A DNA stretch of 64,000 bases from Miscanthus floridulus (taxonomy: Eukaryota; Streptophyta; Magnoliopsida; Poales; Poaceae). The notes under the pieces are model-generated. The model ran no database searches. It was not told where the DNA came from and saw nothing but the letters and a program-made list of their open reading frames with translations. Location: contig NC_089584.1 in NCBI RefSeq assembly GCF_019320115.1, positions 101,542,320 through 101,606,319 of the forward strand, read 5' to 3'. Both the position numbers and the translations under genes were made by a program. Positions 37,107 through 47,480 of this stretch are shown here, piece by piece; position 1 is the stretch's first letter, and the number at the start of each line of letters is the position of its first letter.

Positions 37107-37219
37107 ATGAGTCGCTCTACCCGCTCACCGCTACAACCACTGAGCGTGGCACAAGAGGTCGCACATGTGCCTCGTCTTAACTTGACAACCACTCAGCACC
37201 AACTGCCTGTCTACGCGTG

Positions 37220-39056
37220 TGAAAGCTCTAGTTTGGTTTTGGTTAATTGATGAAACCCTAAGTGCTAACCTAGTTTATCAAGATGATTATGAGATAGGTA
37301 GCACTACTCCAAGTGATGAAGTAATGGCGAAGATCATGACAACGGTGATGGCATGGTGATGGTCAAATGCTTAAACTTGGAAAAGAAGAAAGAGAAAAAC
37401 AAAAGGCTCAAGGCAAAGGTATAAAATGTAGGAGCCATTTTGTTTTAGTGATCAAGACACTTAGTGAGTGTGATCACATTTAGGATTGATAGTCGTACTA
37501 TTAAGAGGAGTGAAACTCGTATCGAAATGCGGTTATCAAAGTGCCACTAGATGCTCTAATTCCTGCATATGCATTTAGGATCTAGTGGAGTGCTAACACC
37601 CTTGAAAGTATTTGTGAAAATATGCTAACACATGTGCATAAGGTGATACACTTGGTGGTTGGCACATTTGATCAAGGGTAAAGAAGTTAGAGGTGAAATG
37701 GAGTTGGTCGCAATGATGCTGGCGTCGGTCTACTGACCGGACGCTGGGTCACTCAGCGACCGAACGCTGAAAGGCTACGTTCGGTCGAGCTGTCAGACGG
37801 CACAGTGGTTAGGGTTAAGCACCGGACGCTGGGCTGTGTCCAATCAAGCATGACCGGACGCGTCCGGTCGGCCAAAATAGGATTTGGACCCTTACTAGAA
37901 ACGACCGAACGCTGAGGGTCCAGCGTCCGGTCAGCTCTGTCGGAGCATCCTGTCAATATTTCGATCGTTGAGATCAATCATTCATAGTTGAACACAGGTG
38001 ACATGTGGCCGCCATTGGGCGACCGGACGCTGAGGACCAGCGTCCGGTCAGTTCGGCCGGAGCGTCCGGTCAGCCCGATCAGTGCCCAGTGAAGGGGTAC
38101 AACGGCTCTATTTCATGGGGGCTTCCATTTAAGCCCCATGGCCGGCTCAAGCTCACTGGCTTGCACATTTTCATTGACATAGCAACTTTGTGAGCTTAAT
38201 CAAACACCTCCCACTCATCTCCATCATTGATCCATCATCTTTGTGAGATTAGGAGAGAATCCAAGTGCATTGCTTAAGTGATTGCATCTAGAGGCACTTG
38301 GTATTAGTGTTGCGCTGCGGATTTTGCTTGTTACTCTTAGTGGTTGCCACCACCTAGACGGCTCGGTGGAGCGGTGGAGGATCAGCACGAGTTGGTGATT
38401 GTTCGTGGCCGTCTCCGTTGATTGTGAGGGGAGTTGTACCTTCCCCGGCGGAGTGCCGAAAGGTAACTCTAGTAAATTGCTCGTGTCATTGAGTTACCTC
38501 ACTTATGGGTAGGTTCTTGCGGTGTCCAATCATGTGGACGAGGTTTGTGAAACACCTCTTAGCCACCGAACCACCAAGTGTTGGTCGACACAACGGGGAC
38601 TAGCGTGCTGGCAAGCACGTGAACCTCGGGAGAAAAATCGGTTGTCTCTTGCCATTTGATATTCTTCTGGTGATTGGTTTCATATACATCTTGTGATTGA
38701 TTCATTCCTCTACATGGTGGTATAACCATCCTTCTCACTCGTTTACATTCTTGCAAATTAGTTGTAGCAAGCTCTTTAGTGTAATTAGATTTGAGAGCTT
38801 GTTTTGCTATTTAAGTTTGCTTAGTGGAGCTCTTTAGAGTAGAAAGATTGAGAGCTCTTAGCAAGTAGTATCATAGCAAATTGTGTGTCTAGCTATCATT
38901 GCAACTAGAATTGTTAGATAGGTGGCTTGCAACCATCGTAGAGCTAGAGCAAGTTTGCATTTCACTGTTTGTCTTACTAATCAAATTGCTCTAGTTGATT
39001 TGTAGAATTTTAAATAGGCTATTCACCCCCCCCTCTAGCCATATTAGGACCTTTCA
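37220..39056 (+). repeat. Copia 5' LTR, 1837 bp
   Basis: It pairs with 44960-46779, with scattered differences and a more diverged centre. From 37735 to 38075 it carries about ten copies of ACCGGACGCT, GCGTCCGGT or near variants in both orientations. A TATA-like CATTTAAGCCCC follows near 38128. The 3' part holds GGGTAGGTTCTTGCGGTG and a C-run before CTCTAGCC. Confidence 0.95.
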
Positions 39057-39058
39057 AG

Positions 39059-39070
39059 TGGTATCAAAGC
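39059..39070 (+). other. Copia primer-binding site (initiator tRNA-Met type)
   Basis: TGGTATCAAAGC begins 2 bp after the LTR and differs by one base from the usual TGGTATCAGAGC complementary to initiator tRNA-Met. Confidence 0.85.
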
Positions 39071-39116
39071 CGTGGTCACCGTTTAATTGAAGGCTTAACA
39101 ACCTCGGTGTCAAATT

Positions 39117-39686
39117 ATGGCTCACGTTGTGTTCAACCATGTGGGGGGCAAACCATCTTTCTTTGATGGCACAAGCTATGGTTATTGGAAGAGAAAGATA
39201 AGGGTGTATCTTGGTTCAATCAATGATCAAGTATGGGATGTCACCGAGAATGATTATGCTATCATTGATCCAGACAATCCCACCAACCAAGATAAGTCTA
39301 ACAAGCAATGCAATACAATGGCTCTCAACACCTTATACAATGCCATTGATCCAAAGGTGTTTGAGCAAATCAAGGATTGTGAAAGAGCAAATGAAGTGTG
39401 GAGGAGATTGAAGGAAACATATGAGGGCACACCGGCGGTGAAGAGTGCCAAGTTGTATATTCTCAAGGACAAGTTGACAAGCGTCAAGATGAAGGAAGAT
39501 GAGAGCATTTCGGAGATGTTCCATCGATTACAAGTGATTGTCAATGACTTGAAGGCTTTGGGAGAGAAGATCAAGGATGATGATGTCTCTCATCGATTCT
39601 TGATGTGCCTACCTCCAAGGTTTGAGATGTTGAGATTGCTTATCATAAGAGGAGGATTAAAGGATATTACCCCAACCAAGTACTAG
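39117..39686 (+). pseudogene. Copia gag
   Basis: An ATG at 39117 starts a 189-codon frame with typical SIRE gag text: KPSFFDGTSYGYWKRKIRVY, then VWRRLKETYEGT, LYILKDKLTSVKM, MFHRLQVIVNDLKALG and LPPRFEMLRLLIIRGGL. It ends at a TAG at 39684-39686, where a one-base loss in a C-run near 39671 has shifted the frame. The downstream frame (39695 on) continues the same protein. In intact relatives gag and pol form one polyprotein that makes the particle. Confidence 0.9.
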
Positions 39687-39694
39687 GTGATGTC

Positions 39695-42030
39695 ATGACA
39701 CAAGAGACATACCGTGTGGAAAGGGAGGGGGATGGCAAGGATGACAAGAAGGAAGAAGAAGACAAGAAGAAGAAAAGCATAGCATTCAAGGCTAGCTCAT
39801 CATTATCAAAGAACAAGGGCAAGTCCAAGAAAGAATCAAATGATGACGATGATCTTAGTGATTTTGATGATGAAGCGATGGCTCTCTTTGTACACAAGAT
39901 GGGAAAATTCATGAAGAAGAAGGGCTATGGTGCAAGAAAGAGAAGAGATCACACTAAGAAGAAAGAGTATGTGAGAAGATGCTACAATTGCAAGAGCCCC
40001 GATCATGTAGTAGCAAATTGTCCATATAATAGTGACAATGATGAGGATGAGAAGAAGAAGCACAAGGAGGATAAGAAAGAAAAGAAGGAGAAGAAGGAGA
40101 AGAGAATGACCTTCCAAAAGAAGAAGAAGGGTGGAGGCTATGTTGTCACTTGGGATAGTGATGGTTCTTCGGATAGTGATAGCTCTAGTGATGATGACAA
40201 GAAATCTATCAAGAGAGCATTAGCAAGCATCGCCATCAACAAGAAGCTATCCATCTTCGACACTCCATCGATATGCCTCATGGCAAAGCCTACCAAGGTA
40301 AATTATAAAGCCAGAGGAAGGCATTGGGTGCTTGATAGTGGGTGCACACAACACATGACCAGTGATCCAAGAATGTTCAATTCAATCAGTAAAAACAAGA
40401 GCAATGGGATTGATAGTATCACATTTGGTGACAATGGCAAAGGCAAGGTCAAAGGGCTTGGTAAGATTGCAATATCCAATGATTTGAGCATTTCCAATGT
40501 GCTACTAGTAGAGAGCTTGAACTTCAACCTATTATCGGTAGCTCAATTGTGTGATCTTGGTTTCAAGTGCATATTTGGTGTGGATGATGTAGAGATCATA
40601 AGTGTAGATGGCTCTAACTTGATATTCAAGGGATTTAGATATGAGAATCTATACTTAGTTGATTTCAATGCTAGAGAAGCTCAATTGTCAACATGTTTGA
40701 TCACTAAGTCTAGCATGGGTTGGTTATGGCATAGAAGGCTTGGTCATGTTGGAATAAAACAATTAAATAAATTGATTAAGCATGAATTAGTTAGAGGCTT
40801 GAAAGATGTCACATTTGAGAAGGATAAGCTCTGTAGTGCATGTCAAGCTAGAAAGCAATTTGGTAACACACATCCTAAGAAGAGCATGATGAGCACATCC
40901 AAGGCATTTGAGTTGATGCATATGGACTTGTTTGGACCAACCACATACACTAGCATTGGTGGAAACAAATATGGATTTGTGATTGTGGATGATTTCACTA
41001 GATACACATGGGTGTTCTTTCTTATTGACAAGAGTGATGTGTTTGCAACATTCAAATCTTTTGTCAAAGGAATTCACAATGAGTTTGAAACAACAATCAA
41101 GAAAGTTAGAAGTGATAATGGTAGTAAATTCAAGAACACTAGAATTGATGAGTTATGTGATGAATTTAGAATTAGACATCAATTCTCGGCCAAGTGTACT
41201 CCTCAATCAAATGGGCTAGTTGAAAGAAAGAATAGAACCTTGATTGATATGGCAAGATCAATGTTGAGTGAGTACAATGTGAGTCATTCATTTTGGGCCA
41301 AAGCAATTAATATGGCTTGCTACTATAGCAACCGACTATATTGTCACCCCATGATGGAAAAGACACCTTATGAGCTATTGAATGAAAGAAAGCCCAACAT
41401 AGCATACTTTCGGGTCTTTGGTTGTAAATGCTATATATTGAAGAAAGGCACTAGATTGAGCAAGTTTGAGAAAAAATATGATGAAGGTTTCTTGCTTGGT
41501 TACTCTACTACTATCAAGGCTTATAGAGTGTGGAATTTGGCTAGTAGTACTCTTGAGGAGGTTCATGATGTGGAGTTTGATGAAACAAATGGTTCTCAAG
41601 AGAAAGATGAGAATCTAGATGATGTAAGAGGCACTCAATTGGTTAATGCAATGAAGAACATGGACATTGGTGAGTTAAGGCCTATAGAGGTAATTGATAT
41701 TGAAGATGACAAGAATCAAGTGCACTCTAACTCAAATGTGCAAGCTAGTGGTTCTCATGATCAAATCCAAGCAAGCACTAGTAATGGCAATGTGCAAGAT
41801 CAACAAATGGCTAGTTCATCATTTCAACCAAGTGATCAATCAAATGCTAGCAATCAAGTGCAAGTGCTTCAATCAACCAATGTTGCAAGAGATCATCCAT
41901 TGGACACTATCATTGGTGATATTTCAGGAGGTGTGCAAACTAGATCAAAGTTGGCTTCATTTTGTGAGCACTTCTCATTTGTGTCATCCATTGAACCTAA
42001 GAAGATAGATGAAGCTTTGAGGGATGTTGA
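39695..42030 (+). pseudogene. Copia gag C-terminus, protease and integrase
   Basis: This is one long open frame. Near residues 95-108 there is a CCHC zinc knuckle (CYNCKSPDHVVANC), with acidic and lysine-rich linkers around it. The protease motif WVLDSGCTQHM (DSG) follows at about residues 210-220. A GAG-pre-integrase segment comes next (WLWHRRLGHVGIKQLNKL, then KLCSACQARKQF). The integrase core has MHMDLFGP, KVRSDNGSKF and GLVERKNRTL, which supply the D, D and E of the catalytic triad. A low-complexity Ser/Gln-rich linker leads toward RT. The frame is cut by the Cassandra LTR at 42031 and stops inside it at 42071-42073. Confidence 0.93.
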
Positions 42031-42303
42031 TGTAACGTCCCGCCTCTCCAAGGCCGGGCTCGCTTACATCTGACAGCTTCTCTAGGATATAGACTGCCCT
42101 CACAGACCAACATAGGTCTTTTCTGCGCACTTTGTCCTCATTCATGCGCACCCGGGCAGAACTTCCCGGTCGGTCACCCATCGCTCCTGGCCAAGCACGC
42201 TTAACCTCGGAGTTATTTGCAGATGGGCTTCCGGAAAAGAAGTTGCAACTTATTGGTATGAGTATCCTATTAATCCTGTTAAGCCCTAGGCCAGGATGTT
42301 ACA
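42031..42303 (-). mobile_element. Cassandra-type solo LTR, 273 bp, with 5S-rRNA-like sequence
   Basis: It begins TGTAACGTCC, ends GATGTTACA, and is flanked by a perfect 5-bp duplication GTTGA (42026-42030 and 42304-42308). Read on the minus strand, about 42280-42160 resembles plant 5S rRNA, including AACTCCGAGGTTAAGCGTGC and GATGGGTGACC, the region of the internal RNA polymerase III promoter. LTRs of Cassandra TRIM elements are the known repeats with this makeup. No PBS or second LTR is present, so it is a solo LTR. It interrupts the Copia pol between integrase and RT. Confidence 0.92.
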
Positions 42304-42627
42304 GTTGATTGGGTCAATGCTATGCATGAAGAGCTAAACAACTTCACAAGAAACCAAGTATGGGAGTTAGTAGAGAGGCCTATGGATCATAATGTGATTG
42401 GAACCAAGTGGGTCTTTCAAAACAAGCAAGATCAAGATGGGATAGTAATAAGGAACAAAGCAAGATTAGTGGCTCAAGGTTACACTCAAGTTGAAGGTCT
42501 TGACATTGGAGAAATATATGCCCCGGTTGCAAGATTAGAAGCAATTAGGATCTTGTTAGCCTATGCTTGTGCCCACAACATCAAGTTGTACCAAATGGAT
42601 GTGAAAAGTGCATTTCTAAATAGGTAA
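42304..42627 (+). pseudogene. Copia reverse transcriptase, N-terminal part
   Basis: The frame resumes directly after the Cassandra LTR with [20 protein letters not shown], then [50 protein letters not shown] and [11 protein letters not shown], the classic Copia RT start and its first catalytic aspartate. A base loss and a substitution near 42618-42626 make a TAA and shift the frame. Confidence 0.92.
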
Positions 42628-42638
42628 TCAATGAGCTT

Positions 42639-43442
42639 ATGTATGTTGAGCAACCTCCCGGTTTTGAAGATGAAAAGAAACCCAACTATGTGTTCAAGTT
42701 GAGAAAGGCTTTGTATGGATTGAAACAAGCACCTAGAGCATGGTATGAGAGATTGAGGGATTTCCTACTCTCTAAGGGATTCAAGATGGAAAAGGTTGAC
42801 ACCACTCTCTTCACCAAGAAACTTGGAAATGACTTGTTTGTAATGCAAATCTATGTTGATGATATCATCTTTGGGTCAACAAATCAAGAATTTTGTGAGG
42901 AGTTTGGCAAGATGATGGCAAGTGAGTTTGAGATGTCTATGATTGGAGAGCTTAGTTACTTCCTTGGTCTTCAAATCAAGCAAATGAAGAATAGTACATT
43001 TGTGAGTCAAGGCAAGTATATTAAGGACATGCTCAAAAAGTTTGAAATGGATGAGAGTAAAGCTATTAGTACACCAATGGGGACAAGTGGAAGCTTGGAT
43101 AGTGATGCTAGTGGCAACATGGTGGATCAAAAGATGTATCGGTCTATGATTGGAAGTCTACTCTATGTGACCGCATCAAAACCGGATGTGATGTTTAGTG
43201 TATGCATGTGTGCTAGATTTCAAGCCTCACCAAGAGAAAGTCATTTGAAGGCAACAAAGAGAATATTGAGGTACTTAAAGCATACACAACATGTTGGATT
43301 ATGGTATCCCAAAGGAGCAAGATTTAAGTTGATTGGATATTCGGATTCCAATTATGCGGGATGCAAAGTTGAGAGAAAGAGCACATCGGGCACGTGTCAA
43401 CTATTGGAAAGATCACTTGTATCTTGGTCATCAAAGAAGTAA
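42639..43442 (+). pseudogene. Copia reverse transcriptase, central part, and start of RNase H
   Basis: The frame reads YVEQPPGFEDEKKPNYVFKL, KALYGLKQAPRAWYERL, then YVDDIIFGSTN with the YVDD catalytic motif, GELSYFLGLQIKQ, SMIGSLLYVTASKPDVMFSV, RILRYLKHTQHVGLWY and GYSDSNYAGCKVERKSTSG. It ends at TAA 43440-43442, just after SLVSWSSKK, a nonsense change inside a normally continuous region. Confidence 0.93.
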
Positions 43443-43805
43443 AATAGTGTAGCACTTTCAACCGCCGAAGCGGAGTACATTTTGGCCGGTAGTTGTTGTG
43501 CTCAATTACTTTGGATGAAGGCTACTTTGAGTGACTTTGGAATCAAGTTCAAGCAAGTGCCATTGCTATGTGACAATGAAAGTGTCGTAAAACTCACCAA
43601 CAACCCGGTTCAACACTCAAGAACAAAGCATATAGATGTCCATCATCATTTCATAAGAGATCATCAACAAAAAGGGGACATTTGCATAGAAAGTGTGGGC
43701 ACCAAAGATCAACTTGCTGACATATTCACCAAGCCACTTGATGAGAAGAGGTTTTGCAAGCTAAGGAATGAATTGAACATACTTGACTTCTCCAATATGT
43801 GTTGA
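43443..43805 (+). pseudogene. Copia RNase H, C-terminal part
   Basis: In the same frame after the nonsense codon: NSVALSTAEAEYILAGSCCA, LLCDNESVVKLTNNPVQHSR, TKHIDVHHHFIRDH and KDQLADIFTKPL. The E and D of these blocks are RNase H catalytic positions. The natural stop is at 43803-43805. The block is complete but cut off from the rest of pol. Confidence 0.92.
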
Positions 43806-44959
43806 TGCACCCCCATTATATGACATGCCTCTCCTTCGAGTCAAGCAAGGTAAAGTTGATTGACATGTCATCCATCCATTGCTAAGGACATGATTAGTGC
43901 ATCTAGACATATTTCACATTTGAATAGGCTTATTCATGAAAATCAAATGAATTTGATGCTTGTATGGTACCACTATTGCTTGTATGTTTGAAATGATCTA
44001 GTTGTAGCATATGACATGTTTGTGGACTTGTAAACCTAGTGTTTGATTTAGAAAATGAACTATAAGTGTTTAACTCAACATGGTACAAGATAACCCTTAT
44101 TTGAAGGTGTGAAGAAGCTTGCCTTGGATCAAACCGAGTTAAATATCTTTTGCAAGTAATCTAGATTGAACCAAATTGGAAAAATGATCCTCACTTCACA
44201 TGGCTTCACCCCAACATATCTATAATTTGAGGTCACCCCTATCTATACTTTAAGCCTTTGTGGTCATTGATGACAAAGGGGGAGAAATAGTGTACAAAGA
44301 TAGTGAAGATATTAAAATAGTGTACAAAGATAGTGAAAAGGGGGAGAGATATTATATGACAAAAGAAGGGGATCAATTAAAATTTTGAGCATACAAATAG
44401 GGGGAGCAAGCTCATAAACTTGTATGGTGCATTTGAATGAGCATTACATATGTTTGCTTGCATGGTATAAGTTTAAATTTCAAATATCCATGTTTGTGTG
44501 GTGTATGCTAGTTGTAGGTTTGAATGTTGAAATGAAAAACTAGCATGCATAGGCTAAGTAACTAGACTTATGTTCATTCTATGGAAACTAGACCCTTGCA
44601 TGTAATGTTGATCTCACGGGGTATTCTAGTTCTTGTATATGTCTAGTTACTAATGGTGCTAAGGATGGTATATTGGTGCACTCCGATTGGTATCACGCTT
44701 CAAAGGTCCATCTCTTATATCTTAGCATCATTTGGTAGAAATTGACTCCTATATTTCTGATCTAATCATATGTGCAAAACTACAATCCAAACTCTTAGCA
44801 CATATGTAGGGGGAGCAATTGCTACCATTTGGGGTTCATGAAACTTGTCCATATCCTTTACACATGGTAAATATGCTTGGGCAAGCAACATGGATTCAAA
44901 TGAACTTTAATTCATATCTTTGTATAAGGGTTGTCATCAATTACCAAAAAGGGGGAGAT
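43806..44959 (+). other. Copia 3' untranslated region and polypurine tract
   Basis: The 1.15 kb after the pol stop has no coding. GGGGGAG motifs occur near 44279, 44339, 44400, 44811 and 44951; the last, AAAAAGGGGGAGAT ending at the 3' LTR, is the polypurine tract. A direct duplication of about 23 bp built on AATAGTGTACAAAGATAGTG lies at 44288-44335. Long 3' regions of this kind occur in SIRE-type elements, some of which carry an env-like ORF; none is seen here. Confidence 0.75.
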
Positions 44960-46779
44960 TGAAAGCTCTAGTTTGGTTTTGGTTAATTGATGAAACCCTA
45001 AGTGCTAACCTAGTTTATCAAGATGATTATGAGATAGGTAGCACTACTCCAAGTGATGAAGCAATGGTGAAGATCATGACAATGGTGATGGCATGGTGAT
45101 GGTCAAATACTTAAACTTGGAAAAGAAGAAAGAGAAAAACAAAAGGCTCAAGGCAAAGGTATAAAATGTAGGAGCCATTTTGTTTTAGTGATCAAGACAC
45201 TTAGTGAGCGTGATCACATTTAGGATAGATAGCCATACTATTAAGAGGAGTGAAACTCGTATCGAAATGCGGTTATCAAAGTGCCACTAGATGCCCTAAT
45301 TCATTGCATATGCATTTAGGATCTAGTGAATCACTAACACCCTTGAAAATGTTTGTGAAAATTTGCTAACACATGTGCACAAGGTGATACACTTGGTGGT
45401 TAGCACACTTGAGCAAGGGTGAAGAAGACAGAGGTGATGCCAGCGTCGATCGTGTGACCGGACGCTGGATCTAATTGCACCGGACGCTGACTGCCTGCGT
45501 CCGGTCGCGCTGACCTGGCGGCACAGTGCCTAGGGTTAACCATCGGACGCTAGACTGTGTCCGGTCATAGTGGACTGGACGCGTCCAGTCGTAGAAATAC
45601 GCCTCGGGGAGCTTACTGGAAACGACCGGACGCTGATGCTTCTGCGTCCGGTCAGTTTTGCCGGAGCATCTGGCCAGCTTCGTAGCCGTTGAAATCTGAC
45701 GAACAGCGTTTGAAGCTAGTGACGCGTAGCGTCCATCGGGCGACCGGACACTGAGGGCCAGCGTCCGGTCAAGTCTGACCGGAGCGTCCGGTCAGCCCGC
45801 AATGTGCCCAGTGAAGGGGTACAACGGCTCTATTTCGTGGGGGCTTCTATTTAAGCCCTATGGCCGGCTCAAGCTCACTCACTTGCACATTTTCATTGAC
45901 ATAGCAACCTTGTGAGCTTAGCCAAAGTCCTCCCACTCATCTCCATCATTGATTCATCATCTTTGTGAGATTGGGAGAGAATCCAAGTGCATTGCTTGAG
46001 TGATTGCATCTAGAGGCACTTGGTATTCGTGTTGCGCTGCGGATTTCGCTTGTTACTCTTGGTGGTTGCCACCACCTAGATGGCTCGGTGCAGCGGTAGA
46101 GGATCGGCACGAGTTGGTGATTGTTCGTGGCCGCCTTCGGTGATTGTGAGGGGAGTTGTACCTTCTCTAGCGGAGTGCTGAAAGGTAACTCTAGTAAATT
46201 GCTCGTGTCATTGAGTTACCTCACTTGTGGGTCGGTTCTTGCGGTGTCCTATCGTGTGGACGAGGTTTGTGAAACACCTCTTAGCCACCGAACCACCAAG
46301 TGTTGGTCGACACAACGGGGACATAGCGTGTTGGCAAGCACGTGAACCTCGAGAGAAAATCGATTGTCTCTTGTCTTTGGCATTCTCCCAGTGATTGGCT
46401 ATATATTCATCTTGTGATTGGTTCATTCCCTACACGTTGGTATAATCACTCTACTCACTTATTTACATTCTTGCAAACTAGTTGATACAAGCTCTTTAGT
46501 GTAATTAGAATTGAGAGCTTGCTTTATTATTTACATTCATCTGGTTGAGCTCTTTAGAGTAGCAAGGTTGAGAGCTCTTAGTGAGTAATTACATAGCAAG
46601 TTTGTGTGCCTAAGTAATCATTGCAACTAGAATTGTTGAATAGGTGGCTTGCAACCCTTGTAGAGCTAGAGCAAGTTTGCATTATGCTATTTGTCATACT
46701 AATCAAATTGCTCTAGTTGATTTGTAGATTTTTAAATAGGCTATTCACCCCCCCCCTCTAGCCATATTAGGACCTTTCA
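44960..46779 (+). repeat. Copia 3' LTR, 1820 bp
   Basis: It pairs with 37220-39056 from TGAAAGCTC to CTTTCA. Its centre (45440-45800) has the same CCGGACGCT/GCGTCCGGT motif clusters but a different count and spacing. A C-run of 9 lies near 46748-46756. Confidence 0.95.
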
Positions 46780-47480
46780 CCGTTGTACTTCCACATCGGC
46801 TGCATCCTCTCCACCAATGGTGCAACCCGATGGCGGTAGAGGGTGTGGAACACCCGCACCCCATCAAGGCCACGCCGCACGAGCTTCCGGAGCTCCTCCT
46901 CGATGAACTCCACCTTCTTCTTCTCCCGATGGGCACAACCCCATGACCAACTATCCTGCTTCTCTAGCCTCCCTCCGGTGAACGCTGGGAACAGCGCCTC
47001 CGCCAGATTCCTGTGCCACCCCTGGTTGGAGTCGCAGGGGATGTACGCAGGATATGAGCCTCCCACGCTCGGTTTTCTCTACAGGGCAAAACCCCCCACC
47101 GGTGCGACCTTGGGTAGATTCCCCACCGTCAAAGCTCTCCCAGAGAATAGCTGCCGGAAGAAGTCCACGTGCGGCTCCATCCTGAGGAAAGCCTCGTAGA
47201 CGATGACGAAGCCGGCGATGTGCAGCACCCCCGTTGGATTGAGGTGTTGCAGCTCTAGACCCCACTCATTGAGGAGTCAGTGCAGAAACCAGTGCGCGGG
47301 GTATCCTAACCCACGCTCATGGAAGGCGAGAAAGGAAACCACCTCACCGGGCCGAGGTTGTGGAAACTCCTCCCTCCCGGGAGCCCTCCAGTGCGTCACC
47401 TCCTTTGGCGGTAGAAACCCCTTCACGGCGAAGGCCTTCAACACTGACTCCCTCACAGTGGACGACCTCTAGTCCAACAT
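46780..47480 (-). pseudogene. Gypsy II antisense ORF, gypsy-type transposon domain
   Basis: The minus strand, starting from an ATG at 47480, reads with one early stop into SVLKAFAVKGFLPPKEVTHW, then AFHERGLGYPAHWFLH, a stop, EWGLELQHLNPTGVLHIAGF, EAFLRMEPHVDFFRQLF, a stop, PAYIPCDSNQGWHRNL and EEELRKLVRRGLDGVRVF. This is the pattern of the plant putative gypsy-type transposon domain (Pfam PF04195 by recollection). Its C-terminal side is cut off at 46780 by the Copia. Such ORFs lie antisense in the 3' part of some Tat-lineage elements. Its function is unknown. Confidence 0.7.

Larger units (their letters stand above)
37220..46779 (+). mobile_element. SIRE/Maximus-type Copia retrotransposon, degenerate
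   Basis: LTRs of 1837 and 1820 bp, both TGAAAGCTC...CTTTCA, flank a PBS, gag, protease, integrase, reverse transcriptase and RNase H in Copia order, a long 3' untranslated region and a polypurine tract. It lies inside Gypsy II. It is inactive: frameshifts after gag and before the central RT, a nonsense codon before RNase H, and a Cassandra solo LTR inside pol. The flanking pentamers (GCGTG and CGTTG) are not identical, so the flanks may have been rearranged after insertion. Confidence 0.95.

Noticed and set aside
39836..40117. Hydrophobic Leu-rich minus-strand ORF that looks like a membrane protein
   Set aside because: It is the complement of the Lys/Glu/Asp-rich linker in the Copia gag-protease frame.
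42160..42280. A 5S rRNA gene
   Set aside because: The sequence is diverged and embedded in a 273-bp LTR with its own target duplication. It is the 5S-like part of a Cassandra-type element.
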